Below are positions 54,069 to 63,438 of a stretch of DNA of 64,000 nucleotides, piece by piece. The position numbers were made by a program, and so were the translations under genes. The stretch lies in contig DYJE01000020.1 of NCBI GenBank assembly GCA_020723285.1, forward strand, positions 1-64,000. The letters are read 5' to 3'. Under the pieces are notes generated by a model. That model was not told where the DNA came from, searched no databases, and worked only from the letters and a program-made list of their open reading frames with translations. Origin of the DNA: Desulforapulum autotrophicum (GTDB lineage: Bacteria > Desulfobacterota > Desulfobacteria > Desulfobacterales > Desulfolunaceae). Each line of letters starts with the position of its first letter. Positions within the stretch are counted from its first letter, which is position 1.

Positions 54069-55430
54069 TTGAAGACGTTCGGATACAAAATCGGATTCAG
54101 AAAACGGGTTTCGATCTGTTTTGTGTGGGCAGGCGTTATTTCGTTTATTGTTATTTCAAAGATCCATGCCAGTGCGGACGAAGGCCTGCCCTGGGCTGTA
54201 CTTTCCATGGGTGGCCAATCGAAATCCGCCATGGTTGTGGAAAAGAAAACCCAGACTTTATATCTCTACACCCTGGAAGGAGAACAGGTGCAGGTGAAAA
54301 AAAAGGCCTGTTCCACCGGCAAGTCCCTGGGTGACAAAAAAACAGGTTACGATAATCGGACACCCGAAGGCGTCTATTTTTTCGAGGGGAAAGTCAAGGA
54401 GAAAAAAAGGAAAAAAACCCGGGGGACCACGGCTTACAAACTGGATTATCCCAACATCCTGGACGAGTCCAGCGCCGGTCCAGGGAAACCCGTGCTGCTC
54501 ACCGTTTCCCAAAAGGAACTGAAACCCATGGACACCGACGGAAGCATCGCGGTGGAACCCCAGGCCATGGCGGATATTGAGGCGGGACTTTCACTTGATG
54601 ACACACCGGTGATCATCGTCGAAGAACTGGGAACATGCCCGGTCACGGACAAAAATGACGATAAAAAAAATGTGGAGAGTCTCGAACAGCTGCTGGCAGG
54701 CTGGAGCAGAGCCATGGGCAGCGGGTCGTATCATGATGTGCTGGCCTATTATTCTAAGGAACGTATGCCCGACATGGACTGGTGGAACGCCTGGGCCAGG
54801 GTACGGAAAGACGCCGGGGCTCATGGAGCGGCTTTGGTTCTTGGGATTTCCGATAAAAGTTTCTATAGGGATACCGGTGAGTTCCTGGCTGTATTTCGCA
54901 TGAGCCTTTCAGGGGGAACCTCCTCCAAGGACATGGGAGTGCGGAAACTTTACATCCGTCAGGAAGACGGCGTTTTCCGTATCGTGGGTGACGAAACGAA
55001 AAAGACCCTGGCCGGTGACAGCCGAAATCCTCTGCTCACGGCGGCGAAGGGGCTCTGTGAAGACTCAAAGCAGGAATACGTGGACAACGAGAGGCAGGAT
55101 GTTCTGAAAACCCTGGACGCCTGGATCGCCGCCTGGACGTCCGGCGACATCAGTCGTTACGGTGATTTTTATTCCAAATCCTTTTATTCCACGGGAATGA
55201 AGAAGAAGGCGTGGCTTGAAAAAAAGAGAAGGCTCGGCTCCGTCAATCGAAACATCCAGGTCAGTATTGATAAAACCGTGGTGGAATTCAGGAAAGATCA
55301 GGCCCGTGCAACGTTCATGGAAGATTACCGTTCAAGTGGGCATTCGTCCAAGGGGGTCAAAACTTTGATACTGGTGAAGGAAAAAGACGGATGGAAAATA
55401 CTCAAAGAGACCTGGGTGAAGACGAAGTAA
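54069..55430 (+). CDS. L,D-transpeptidase-fold protein with degenerate active site and two NTF2-like domains
   Basis: 453 residues from TTG 54069 (AAAGGAG before it). Signal helix (about 15-35), then a YkuD-type fold (MVVEKKTQTLYLYTLEGEQV ... GYDNRTPEGVYFF ... AYKLDYPN). Where active enzymes have HG and SxGC, this one shows LLTVSQ (Thr145) and TDGSIAVE, Ser159 replacing the catalytic Cys. Residues about 205-310 and 335-453 are two NTF2/SnoaL-like repeats (LEQLLAGWSRAMGSGSYHDV; LKTLDAWIAAWTSGDISRYG). Similar to 'L,D-transpeptidase Cds6 family' proteins. Likely a periplasmic binding or scaffold protein. Its end overlaps the convergent CYTH gene by 29 bases. Confidence 0.78.
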   Translation: MKTFGYKIGFRKRVSICFVWAGVISFIVISKIHASADEGLPWAVLSMGGQSKSAMVVEKKTQTLYLYTLEGEQVQVKKKACSTGKSLGDKKTGYDNRTPEGVYFFEGKVKEKKRKKTRGTTAYKLDYPNILDESSAGPGKPVLLTVSQKELKPMDTDGSIAVEPQAMADIEAGLSLDDTPVIIVEELGTCPVTDKNDDKKNVESLEQLLAGWSRAMGSGSYHDVLAYYSKERMPDMDWWNAWARVRKDAGAHGAALVLGISDKSFYRDTGEFLAVFRMSLSGGTSSKDMGVRKLYIRQEDGVFRIVGDETKKTLAGDSRNPLLTAAKGLCEDSKQEYVDNERQDVLKTLDAWIAAWTSGDISRYGDFYSKSFYSTGMKKKAWLEKKRRLGSVNRNIQVSIDKTVVEFRKDQARATFMEDYRSSGHSSKGVKTLILVKEKDGWKILKETWVKTK

Positions 55431-56046
55431 TGCCGGATTCGAAGGTTCTGGCGTGGCTGATCAGGGTTTCTCTGCGGGTGGGGCAAGTCTTGAAGTGGTC
55501 AAACGTGACATCGTTAAAGCCCAGGTTTTCCATGTGTTTCATGTATGCGAAGATTTCCAGGTAATTGGCGGTGATGATCTGGGTTGGGGAAAAACCCAGG
55601 GTTTTTGAAAGATTGTCAATATCCGTCGTGCTTCCTTCGATTTCAATAAAATCGGCATAGGGCATCTCGTCGATACAGATCAGGGCGTTTCCCGCCCTGA
55701 ACGTTTCACGCCATTTTTCGTAAACCTGTGCTTCGTGGAAACCCAGAGACGTTAATATGATCCGCATCGTGTCGAAGCTTTCGACCTGGACTTCAAGTTC
55801 TTTCAGAATCTTATACCGTGAGTCAATGTTCGGAATTTCGGATTTGAACGTGAGGGTGGCCTTCCGGTCCTGTCTCAGCCGGAGTAGTTTTTTCTGAGGC
55901 TTCAGGCTGTTTTCTTCATCTTCAAACCGGATGTTTGTCTCGAAAAATCTCCCCAGGGACTCAGCGCCTGCTTCCACGATCTGCCGACGGATTGAAGGGA
56001 CATCGGTCACCAGGTATTTGACTTCGATTTCAAGGGGCTCGTTCAT
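55402..56046 (-). CDS. CYTH-domain (triphosphate-tunnel/adenylyl cyclase class IV-like) protein
   Basis: 214 residues. The ExExK signature EIEVKY sits at the start, with further tunnel residues KLLRLRQDRKATLTFKSE, KWRETFRAGNALICIDEMPY and FIEIEG. The family hydrolyses triphosphate groups (thiamine triphosphate, inorganic triphosphate) or makes cAMP; motifs do not decide. A C-terminal region of about 40 residues is extra. Convergent with and overlapping the L,D-transpeptidase-like gene by 29 bases. Confidence 0.87.
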   Translation of the reverse strand: MNEPLEIEVKYLVTDVPSIRRQIVEAGAESLGRFFETNIRFEDEENSLKPQKKLLRLRQDRKATLTFKSEIPNIDSRYKILKELEVQVESFDTMRIILTSLGFHEAQVYEKWRETFRAGNALICIDEMPYADFIEIEGSTTDIDNLSKTLGFSPTQIITANYLEIFAYMKHMENLGFNDVTFDHFKTCPTRRETLISHARTFESGITSSSPRSL

Positions 56047-56228
56047 GGTGTGCTCCAGTTTGGACTGAGTTTTTCGGGAATCCTATGAAAAAACGAAAAG
56101 GGTGTCAACAGCAGGCAAGGGGTGTTTGCTGCCGGTGTGAAACAAAAGAAAAATGTCCTTGACAACAGGGAATGATTCCATTATTTATTTCAAGTTCTTT
56201 TTTTGAAACTCGATAGGAGCATAATAAG

Positions 56229-56663
56229 GTGAAAAAGTCTACATACAGCGCAAAGCGATCAGATAATCAAGAAAAATGGTATGTTGTCGATGCCGAAGGC
56301 CAGGTTCTCGGCCGTCTTGCGTCCAACATCGCCTCCAGAATTCGTGGAAAACACAACCCCCTGTACACGCCCAGCGCAGATACCGGTGACTGGATTGTCG
56401 TTGTCAATGCAGAGAAAGTTGTTTTGACCGGCAATAAACTGAATGATAAAAAATACCATCGCCACAGCGGTTATCCCGGTGGAATCACCACCACCACCGC
56501 CAAGGAAATGATGAGGCAGCGTCCTGAAGACCTGATCAGGATCGCTGTCAAAGGCATGCTTCCGAAAAACAGGCTGGGCAGTGATCTGAATAAAAAACTT
56601 CGTGTGTATGCCGGTCCGGATCATCCCCATGTGGCCCAGCAGCCCGATGTTTTAACCTTTTAA
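56229..56663 (+). CDS. rplM: 50S ribosomal protein L13
   Basis: 144 residues, standard length. [42 protein letters not shown] (read in parts) and [10 protein letters not shown] are conserved. GTG start at 56229; TAGGAG lies upstream. First gene of the rplM-rpsI operon. A promoter should lie in 56100-56200 (TTGACA at 56159). Confidence 0.98.
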   Translation: MKKSTYSAKRSDNQEKWYVVDAEGQVLGRLASNIASRIRGKHNPLYTPSADTGDWIVVVNAEKVVLTGNKLNDKKYHRHSGYPGGITTTTAKEMMRQRPEDLIRIAVKGMLPKNRLGSDLNKKLRVYAGPDHPHVAQQPDVLTF

Positions 56664-56708
56664 TTGATAACCAGAAAGACGATACATTACCTGAGGAAAC
56701 GCTAAGAC

Positions 56709-57095
56709 ATGGAAAATACGTATTACGCAACCGGTAAACGGAAAAACGGAGTTGCCAGGACCTGGCTCACTCCCGGAAAGGGAACCATCATCGTCAACGA
56801 TAAACCCATGAACGAATACTTCAGCGCTTCGGCGCGGTTGATTCTGACAGAACCCCTTTCACTTATCGGCGGTCTTGAATCCTATGATGTCAAAGTCACC
56901 GTAAGAGGCGGCGGTATCATCGGTCAGGCCGGTGCTGTACGTCATGGAATCACCAAGGCCCTTCTTCTGATGAACCCTGAACTTCGAACCGTTCTCAAAA
57001 AAGCAGGTTTCATCACCCGTGACTCCCGCGTCAAGGAAAGAAAGAAATACGGCCAGAAAGCGGCCCGCGCAAGATTCCAGTTCTCCAAACGTTAA
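56709..57095 (+). CDS. rpsI: 30S ribosomal protein S9
   Basis: 128 residues ending in the invariant RARFQFSKR tail that reaches the ribosomal P site. [15 protein letters not shown] start is conserved. Forty-six bases after rplM, closed by a terminator. Confidence 0.98.
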   Translation: MENTYYATGKRKNGVARTWLTPGKGTIIVNDKPMNEYFSASARLILTEPLSLIGGLESYDVKVTVRGGGIIGQAGAVRHGITKALLLMNPELRTVLKKAGFITRDSRVKERKKYGQKAARARFQFSKR

Positions 57096-57122
57096 TCCGT
57101 TCAGGAATTTCAGATATCTCAG

Positions 57123-57149
57123 AAGGAGCAGGGTTTTCCCTGCTCCTTT
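57123..57149 (+). terminator. Terminator after rpsI
   Basis: AAGGAGCAGGG (57123-57133) and CCCTGCTCCTT (57138-57148) form an 11-bp perfect stem with a TTTT loop, then TTATT. The run of T is short but the stem is strong. Confidence 0.8.
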
Positions 57150-57194
57150 ATTATTTGAACGGAACACCCTATCCATGCCGTTCAGGATGCGCCG

Positions 57195-58814
57195 ATGCCG
57201 GAAGAAAAAAGCACGGTCCTTCTCATTCAGCCTCCCATCCGGGATTTTTATTTTACCCGGAAGAGGTCCATACCCTATGGGCTTGCCTGTATTGCAACAG
57301 AGTTGAAAAAAAATGGTTTTCAGGTTGTCATCCTTGACGCCCTGGCCACGTCAAAAACACGCGACAAATCATGGCCTCCTGAAATGGGATACCTCGAACC
57401 CTTCTACGGCAAACCGGATGCAAGTCCCTTTTCACTGTATCATGGCTATAAACATTACGGGCTGAGTTACGAGGCCATCGGAAAAAAGGCTGCGGAATCC
57501 GGAGCTTTTCTGGTGGGGATTTCGTCGCTTTTTACAGCTTATGCCGGGGAGGCCCTGGAAACGGCCCGCGTGGTGAAACGCCATCTTCCAGACTGCCGGG
57601 TTGTCATGGGCGGACACCATCCCACCCATCTTCCTGTGGATGTTCTCTCTGAACCCGCCGTGGATTTTGTCATCCGTGGCGAAGGCGAACGGGCCATGGC
57701 CGAGCTGGCCCAGGCTCTGCACAACAACCGGTCATATCACGAAGTGGCTGGGCTGGGATTCCGAACCTCGCAGGGCGGGTATCATATCCCTGAACCTGTC
57801 GTGATATCTGATCCTCGCAATTTCCCTATGCCCGCCATGGAGCTTACGGCTCAGGCCTTTTATGGGAGAAAAAACGGGGGAAGCACGGTGACCACCGCCA
57901 GCAGGGGCTGCCCCATGACGTGCAGTTACTGCTGTGTGGCGTTTCCGTCTTCACGTTACCGGCGGCGGAGTGTCGATGACGTGGTTCACGAAATCCGCCA
58001 GGCTGTCCTGGACCATGGAGCCCGGTTCATCGATTTTGAAGACGAAAACCTGACGCTGGACAAAGACTGGTGCCTTGAGCTTTTGTCCCGGATCACGAAG
58101 GAGCTGGGGCATCTGGGTCTCGAACTCCGGGCCATGAACGGCCTTTATCCCCCAACTCTGGACGATGAATTGATCGGCGCCATGCATGCCGCAGGATTCA
58201 AGGCACTGAACCTGTCTCTCTGCACCGTTTCAAAACAGCAGCTGGTCCGTTTCAAGCGAAGGGATGTGAAAGACGCTTATGAAAACGCCCTTGAATGTCT
58301 CGAACGACGGAATATGGAGTCCGTGACATACATCCTTGTGGGAGCACCGGGCCAGAGCCCGGTGGATTCTCTTGACGATCTTGTTTATCTTGCGGGCAAG
58401 GAGACGATCTGCGGAGTTTCCGTATTCTATCCCGCTCCAGGCAGTCTGGATTTTGAGAATTTGAAAACCCGCCATGCATTACCCGCATGCTTGTCCCTGA
58501 TGCGTTCGTCCGTTGTTCCTGTTTCGGATACGACATCCCGGCTTCAGTCCGTCACCTTACTCCGGATCGGACGGATCGCAAATTTTATAAAAGATCTGAA
58601 AAAACAGGGAATACCATTCCCTGGAAAGACGACATGTGATGATGAAAGACTGGATCCGGCGGACAGGACCGGAACAGGTCTGGCGCTGCTGGCTGGTTTT
58701 TTAAACGACGCACGGATCAGGGGGGTTGACAGAGATGGCCGGATCTATGTCCATGACACCGATGAAACCCTTTGCCGGCGCTTTATTGAGAAAACAGGGG
58801 GGCTGATCGTATAG
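57195..58814 (+). CDS. B12-binding domain radical SAM protein
   Basis: 539 residues. An N-terminal cobalamin-binding Rossmann domain (LIQPPIRDFY; YGLACIATELKKNGFQVVILDA; VVMGGHHPTHLP) precedes the radical SAM domain with the cluster motif CPMTCSYCCV (Cys-x3-Cys-x2-Cys) at about residue 239, followed by DFEDENLTLD and a TIM-barrel half. It is a member of the large class of B12 radical SAM enzymes (methylases and others); the substrate is unknown. A long PYGLAC/HGYKHYGLSYEAIG insert lies between domains. No clear ribosome-binding site before ATG 57195. Confidence 0.88.
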   Translation: MPEEKSTVLLIQPPIRDFYFTRKRSIPYGLACIATELKKNGFQVVILDALATSKTRDKSWPPEMGYLEPFYGKPDASPFSLYHGYKHYGLSYEAIGKKAAESGAFLVGISSLFTAYAGEALETARVVKRHLPDCRVVMGGHHPTHLPVDVLSEPAVDFVIRGEGERAMAELAQALHNNRSYHEVAGLGFRTSQGGYHIPEPVVISDPRNFPMPAMELTAQAFYGRKNGGSTVTTASRGCPMTCSYCCVAFPSSRYRRRSVDDVVHEIRQAVLDHGARFIDFEDENLTLDKDWCLELLSRITKELGHLGLELRAMNGLYPPTLDDELIGAMHAAGFKALNLSLCTVSKQQLVRFKRRDVKDAYENALECLERRNMESVTYILVGAPGQSPVDSLDDLVYLAGKETICGVSVFYPAPGSLDFENLKTRHALPACLSLMRSSVVPVSDTTSRLQSVTLLRIGRIANFIKDLKKQGIPFPGKTTCDDERLDPADRTGTGLALLAGFLNDARIRGVDRDGRIYVHDTDETLCRRFIEKTGGLIV

Positions 58815-59021
58815 AATGACGGAACCTCTTTTTATAAAACGATTTTCATCAACGTTATTTTTTGTTATGTTCATGATATTTCAATGTCGTCTGATGAAAA
58901 GCCGCTCATGAAATGATTCAAAACATGCATCGGGCTTTGAATACTTATAAATCCATCGTCATGCGCATCGGCAAATGCGAAGGGTCATGAGCAGCCTGCT
59001 CATCACCCCGCATCCGTGCGT

Positions 59022-60371
59022 ATGATCAACATGTTGACAGGTAACAGTTCATTTATGATATCGGGCCTTCTATTAACGCTGTTTTTAGTGATTCTGAACG
59101 GATTTTTCGTTGCTGCGGAGTTCTCTATCGTCAAAGTGCGGTATTCCCAGATCCATCTCAAAGCAGAGCAGGGAAACAGATACGCCAAGAAATCGGAGCA
59201 CATCATCAACAATCTGGACACTTATCTTTCAGCCACGCAGCTCGGGATCACCCTGGCGAGCCTTGGGCTGGGATGGATCGGTGAGCCCGTTGTCGCGAAA
59301 ATCATAGCCGCGGTTTTTTCTTCCCTTGAAATCTCCATCACTCCGGATATGCTCCACTCCATTTCCCTTCCTGTGGGATTTGTCCTTATCACCATGCTCC
59401 ACATCGTTTTCGGAGAGCTGGCACCCAAATCCATCGCCATCCGGAAATCCGAAGAGACCACCCTTTCGATAGCCTATCCCCTGTTCGTTTTTTTTGTCGT
59501 GTTTCGTCCGTTCATCTGGCTGATGAACACCATGTCAAACATCTTCCTGAACCTTATCGGCATTCAGCCTGTGGGAGAACATGAGATCCACAGTGTGGAC
59601 GAACTGCGGCTCCTGGTGGAGCAGAGTAAAAAAGGTGGAGAAATTCAGGAGGAGAACTACGAGATCATCAAGAACGCCTTTGATTTTACCGACCACAATG
59701 CCAAGCAGATCATGATTCCACGCCAGATGGTGTTCTCCATCGACATTGAAACACCTCCCCATGAAGTCATCGAATCGATCCTTGAAAATGGCTATTCGCG
59801 AATCCCCGTGTACAAGGAATCCATCGACAACATCATTGGATTCGTCTATGCCAAGGACATTCTCAAAGCCCAGTACATGAATCAGAATTTCAAGATCGAC
59901 GATCTGCTTCATCCGCCGTTCTACGTGTTTGAAACGCGAAAAATCAGCGATATTTTGAAGGAGTTTCAGAAACGGCACATGCATCTGGCCGTGGTGATGG
60001 ACGAATTCGGCGGGACACAGGGTATCGTCACCCTGGAAGATATTCTGGAAGAGCTGGTGGGTGAGATTCAGGACGAGGATGATGATGAAAAACCCATCGT
60101 GGAAAAAAAGGGGGGCAACGTTTTTTTTGTTCAGTCCACCCAGCCCCTGACGGACATCAACGAGCATCTTCCCCATCCTTTTGAAACCAGTGAAAACTAC
60201 ACCACGTTATCAGGGCTTCTGCTTTATTACTTTAACCGTATACCAAAGATTAACGAACAGATTCAGGTGGACAATTACGAAATCACCATATTGAAAATCC
60301 AGCAGCGGACCATCCGGCGGGTGATGGTGAAGGAACTTGTCGGGGAAAATCATATTCCGGAATCCGATTGA
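59022..60371 (+). CDS. CNNM/CBS-domain membrane protein (CorC/TlyC-like)
   Basis: About 450 residues. DUF21/CNNM membrane domain with four helices (LLLTLFLVILNGFFVAAEFSIVK at the start is diagnostic; LPVGFVLITMLHIVFGELAPKSIAI), two CBS domains (QIMIPRQMVFSIDIE; PVYKESIDNIIGFVYAKDIL) and a C-terminal CorC_HlyC domain (GGNVFFVQSTQPLTDINEHL). The family handles Mg, Co or related ions or stress. Start uncertain: GTG 59016, ATG 59022, 59031 and 59055 are all without a strong ribosome-binding site. Confidence 0.9.
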   Translation: MINMLTGNSSFMISGLLLTLFLVILNGFFVAAEFSIVKVRYSQIHLKAEQGNRYAKKSEHIINNLDTYLSATQLGITLASLGLGWIGEPVVAKIIAAVFSSLEISITPDMLHSISLPVGFVLITMLHIVFGELAPKSIAIRKSEETTLSIAYPLFVFFVVFRPFIWLMNTMSNIFLNLIGIQPVGEHEIHSVDELRLLVEQSKKGGEIQEENYEIIKNAFDFTDHNAKQIMIPRQMVFSIDIETPPHEVIESILENGYSRIPVYKESIDNIIGFVYAKDILKAQYMNQNFKIDDLLHPPFYVFETRKISDILKEFQKRHMHLAVVMDEFGGTQGIVTLEDILEELVGEIQDEDDDEKPIVEKKGGNVFFVQSTQPLTDINEHLPHPFETSENYTTLSGLLLYYFNRIPKINEQIQVDNYEITILKIQQRTIRRVMVKELVGENHIPESD

Positions 60372-60425
60372 GCGGTTTCGTCAGGCCGAAGGCCTTTTCG
60401 ATGCCGCGCACGTTTGGAGAGACCC

Positions 60426-61085
60426 ATGAATCGTGACATGCGTAACATTCTGGCAGGAATCGCTATCGCTCTGGTTCTGGTGTTTCTGATGGTGTCCTGT
60501 GCGCGTCACGCTGCCCGCCAGACCGCGGATGAGCGGTCCATGCTCAAAGCCCCGCTTGTCTCCGGCGAATACATTGTCAGGGCAAACAGCTGTTCCAGAG
60601 TGGACAGGGCAGATTTTCTTGGCGGCGGAACAGCCAAGTTCGGGTCGTGCTGTCTGACCAATCTCCGGTTTATTTATGAAGAATCCCAATGGGCCAGAAC
60701 CCTGGCCGCCATTGGAAAGGCCGTCCCCACCCAGGGTGATTTCGGGATGAAGGAGATTTTAAAAGGTGCTTACCATGTTTTTAACGCCCATTACGTCATT
60801 GAAGCGGGAAAAAACGGGGGCCTTCATCTGGTTGAAAGAACGGGCCAGATCATCATTCCTCTTACGGCCATAAAAAACATGACGCTTAGCGGTTCCCGGT
60901 TTTCATCGTCTGATCCTGCCGATGAAAGGGATTTGCGATGGCTGACCATCACTACGGAAGACGGGCAGCCGTTTATATTTGAAATCTACACCCTGCCGCC
61001 GGATAAAACAGGCGTTATGCCAGGCTTTACGAGCCATGAATGGGAAAAAGAGATCCGGCGCGTGAGAAGCAAGTCATTTAAATAA
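60426..61085 (+). CDS. Predicted lipoprotein or anchored protein with PH/GRAM-like domain
   Basis: About 219 residues from ATG 60426, after GGAGAGACCC. A hydrophobic N-terminus (ILAGIAIALVLVFLMVSC) ends in a possible lipobox Cys25 or is a simple anchor. The body has the pleckstrin/GRAM-like pattern: GEYIVRANSCSRVDRADFLGGG..., then SCCLTNLRFIYEES, IIIPLTAIKNMTL and ITTEDGQPFIFEIYTL, i.e. 'made visible by l.lTn.Rl.f... ip...I..'. Function unknown. Next gene, an MglA GTPase, starts 71 bases downstream on the same strand. Confidence 0.7.
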   Translation: MNRDMRNILAGIAIALVLVFLMVSCARHAARQTADERSMLKAPLVSGEYIVRANSCSRVDRADFLGGGTAKFGSCCLTNLRFIYEESQWARTLAAIGKAVPTQGDFGMKEILKGAYHVFNAHYVIEAGKNGGLHLVERTGQIIIPLTAIKNMTLSGSRFSSSDPADERDLRWLTITTEDGQPFIFEIYTLPPDKTGVMPGFTSHEWEKEIRRVRSKSFK

Positions 61086-61156
61086 TTCGTCGTCATCAAG
61101 GTCATTATCAGTCATATCATACGGTTACTCTTGTATTTGCTGAATCGGAGGTGCTT

Positions 61157-61762
61157 GTGGCTTTCATGAATCTGCGTAAGAAGGAAATTCAGGCCAAAAT
61201 CGTCTACTACGGCCCTGGTCGATGCGGCAAGACGTCCAATCTTCAATATATTTTTACGAAATTACGAAACCAGATCAAAACAAACATGGTCAGTGTCAAG
61301 ACCGAAGGAGACTGCACCCTGTTTTTTGATTACATGCCGCTGGATATCGGTAAAATCAAAGGCTTTGAAGTCAAGATCCAGCTGTACACGGTTCCCGGTC
61401 AGGTGAAATATGAGTCCACCCGTAAACTGGTTCTCAAAGGGGTTGACGGTGTGGTTTTCGTGGCCGATTCCAGGGAGGAGAGGCAACAGAAGAATAAAAT
61501 CTCCTTGAAAAATTTAAGTGAAAATCTGAAATTCCATGGCCTGAACATCTTCAAAATCCCCCTTGTCATGCAGTACAACAAGAGAGACCTGATGGATAGC
61601 GGTGTTCCTCTTCTGGATATCGATACCCTTGAGAATGATTTGAACAGACAGCTCAAGGTCCCGTTTTTCGCAGCCAGTGCAGTTTCCGGTGTCATGGTTG
61701 TTCCCACGCTCAAGGAAATCATGAATCTGACCATGGCGTCCCTTGAAAAAGAGTTCGGTTGA
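61157..61762 (+). CDS. MglA-family small Ras-like GTPase
   Basis: About 201 residues from GTG 61157 (SD CGGAGG, 7 bases). The other GTG at 61151 overlaps that site. IQAKIVYYGPGRCGKTSNL holds G1 (GPGRCGKTS), TVPGQVKY is G3, and MQYNKRDL is G4. The close match to MglA (M.FiN...rEinxKIVYYGPGxCGKTtNL) identifies it. MglA sets cell polarity with partner MglB in Myxococcus; mglB is not seen in this window. Asp and Arg of the atypical switch are not evaluated here. Confidence 0.9.
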   Translation: MAFMNLRKKEIQAKIVYYGPGRCGKTSNLQYIFTKLRNQIKTNMVSVKTEGDCTLFFDYMPLDIGKIKGFEVKIQLYTVPGQVKYESTRKLVLKGVDGVVFVADSREERQQKNKISLKNLSENLKFHGLNIFKIPLVMQYNKRDLMDSGVPLLDIDTLENDLNRQLKVPFFAASAVSGVMVVPTLKEIMNLTMASLEKEFG

Positions 61763-61866
61763 CATGTATGGCTGGTTTTCGTTGACGGCGCTGGCCGGGT
61801 CGTGTACAGGTCAGCGATTGATGCCGGACATGTTGGCTGTTGAACCGTGATCGGGGGAAGGGTTCG

Positions 61867-63438
61867 ATGAGGGGATGGATCATAGTGCTGCTCGTTGCCT
61901 GCAGTTTTGCAGGGTGTGGAGAGAAACGGGTTTCCGACGAACTGACTGTAAAAAGCGGCTGGAAAGCATGCTACAGTCAGGCGGCTGATCTTGATGCTGT
62001 CAGCGAAACTGGGACCTGGGTTGTCAAAGACGTGCATCGGCTTTTCAGGCTGCCATACGGAGGTTCCAAGCCCTTCAAGTTTATCTGGCTGAAAACCAGC
62101 GTCGCCGTGGAACAACCCGAAGGATATTATGGCATATCACTTGGCCGACTTTACGATTCTGACGAGGTATACATCAACGGGACTCTGTGTGGAGATCGAA
62201 GACCTGACGATATTCAGGAGTACCATTTCCCCCGAAATTACGGAATTCCACCGGGCGTTCTCAAAAAAGGTGAAAACGAAATACACATCCGTTTAGGGAT
62301 TTTCGGGAATGAATACGGTGGAATCCGGGGGGCGGTGAAGCTGCTTTCCGAATCGCGGTTCAAACGTCAGAAAATATGTGACAGTCTGTTGTTTCTTCAC
62401 ATCCCTCTGGCCATCATTTCCATGCTTTTCGGACTTATGGTCAATGCTCTGGCCCATTATTTCCCCAAAGACAGAGAATCGTCGGCTTTAGCGGTTGTGG
62501 GCATCCTCATGGTCTGGATCGTCGACCTGACCCTCCTTTTTGCACCCTTCCAGATTTTCGGGATCGGAATCCGTACCAATCTTCTTTGGGTATCATCCTT
62601 TGTCAGTTCCATTCTGTTCGTGATCATCATCCAGAAGACCTTCGGTTTTCAAATGCCCAGGCTGACACGTGTGTTCGTGAGCATTGAAGCGGGATTCACC
62701 CTCTGGGTCCTTGTGGCCAACGATCCGCTGGTGTATCTGAATTCTGGAAAAATCACAGGGGCATTGAATGTTCTGATCACCCATGTGATGATCGGCATCC
62801 TTTTTTTCAGATTATGGAATCATGTGGATCTGAAAATGAAAACCTTGTTTTGTTTCCTTGCCGTAATTCCGGGGGAGATTATCGGGATTGATATTCTGAA
62901 CTACCTTTTCGGAACCCATACCGTGCCTTATCTCCATGCCTACTTTATTCCGCTGATCATGCTGCTGATCACGCTTTTTCACCGATGGCGCAGGCTTGTG
63001 GACATCCGGCAGCTCGAAGAGCTGGCGTTGAAGCTCAAAGACAAAGATGAAATTCATGAAAACGCCGGTCAGAGATCCATGGTCACCGCTCAGGTGAAAC
63101 GGAAACTGAACCGGCTGATCGATCATATGGAAATGAATTATCATCTGCCACTGACCCGTGAAAATCTTGCGGAGAAGGCCGGACTCAGCCCGGATTATCT
63201 CGGGCGGATGTTCAAGGCCCATTCGGGCAAAAAAATCAACGATTACGTGAACGATCTGAGAATCCGGGCAGCCTGCCGTCTGCTGACGGAATCCCAGGAT
63301 AAAATTGTCGATATCGCCTTTGCCGTTGGATTTGAAAGCCTGGCGACATTCAATCGTTCCTTTATGAAAACCATGAATGTCTCTCCAACGGAATACCGCC
63401 AGATCCAGACCCCTTCCATTGCCAAGAGCCCTTTCTGA
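61867..63438 (+). CDS. Membrane-anchored AraC-type regulator with periplasmic jelly-roll domain and seven helices
   Basis: 523 residues from ATG 61867 (AAGGG before it; a TTG at 61840 is less likely). Signal/lipobox-like start (LLVACSFAGCGEK), then a galactose-binding-like periplasmic domain (YYGISLGRLYDSDEVYINGTL; GENEIHIRLGIFGNEYGG), about seven transmembrane helices (about 180-400), a short coiled coil, and two C-terminal AraC-type helix-turn-helix motifs (RENLAEKAGLSPDYLGRMFK; VDIAFAVGFESLATFNRSF). This is a 7TMR-DISM-like sensor joined directly to a DNA-binding domain, a one-component membrane regulator. Target genes are unknown. Confidence 0.85.
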   Translation: MRGWIIVLLVACSFAGCGEKRVSDELTVKSGWKACYSQAADLDAVSETGTWVVKDVHRLFRLPYGGSKPFKFIWLKTSVAVEQPEGYYGISLGRLYDSDEVYINGTLCGDRRPDDIQEYHFPRNYGIPPGVLKKGENEIHIRLGIFGNEYGGIRGAVKLLSESRFKRQKICDSLLFLHIPLAIISMLFGLMVNALAHYFPKDRESSALAVVGILMVWIVDLTLLFAPFQIFGIGIRTNLLWVSSFVSSILFVIIIQKTFGFQMPRLTRVFVSIEAGFTLWVLVANDPLVYLNSGKITGALNVLITHVMIGILFFRLWNHVDLKMKTLFCFLAVIPGEIIGIDILNYLFGTHTVPYLHAYFIPLIMLLITLFHRWRRLVDIRQLEELALKLKDKDEIHENAGQRSMVTAQVKRKLNRLIDHMEMNYHLPLTRENLAEKAGLSPDYLGRMFKAHSGKKINDYVNDLRIRAACRLLTESQDKIVDIAFAVGFESLATFNRSFMKTMNVSPTEYRQIQTPSIAKSPF

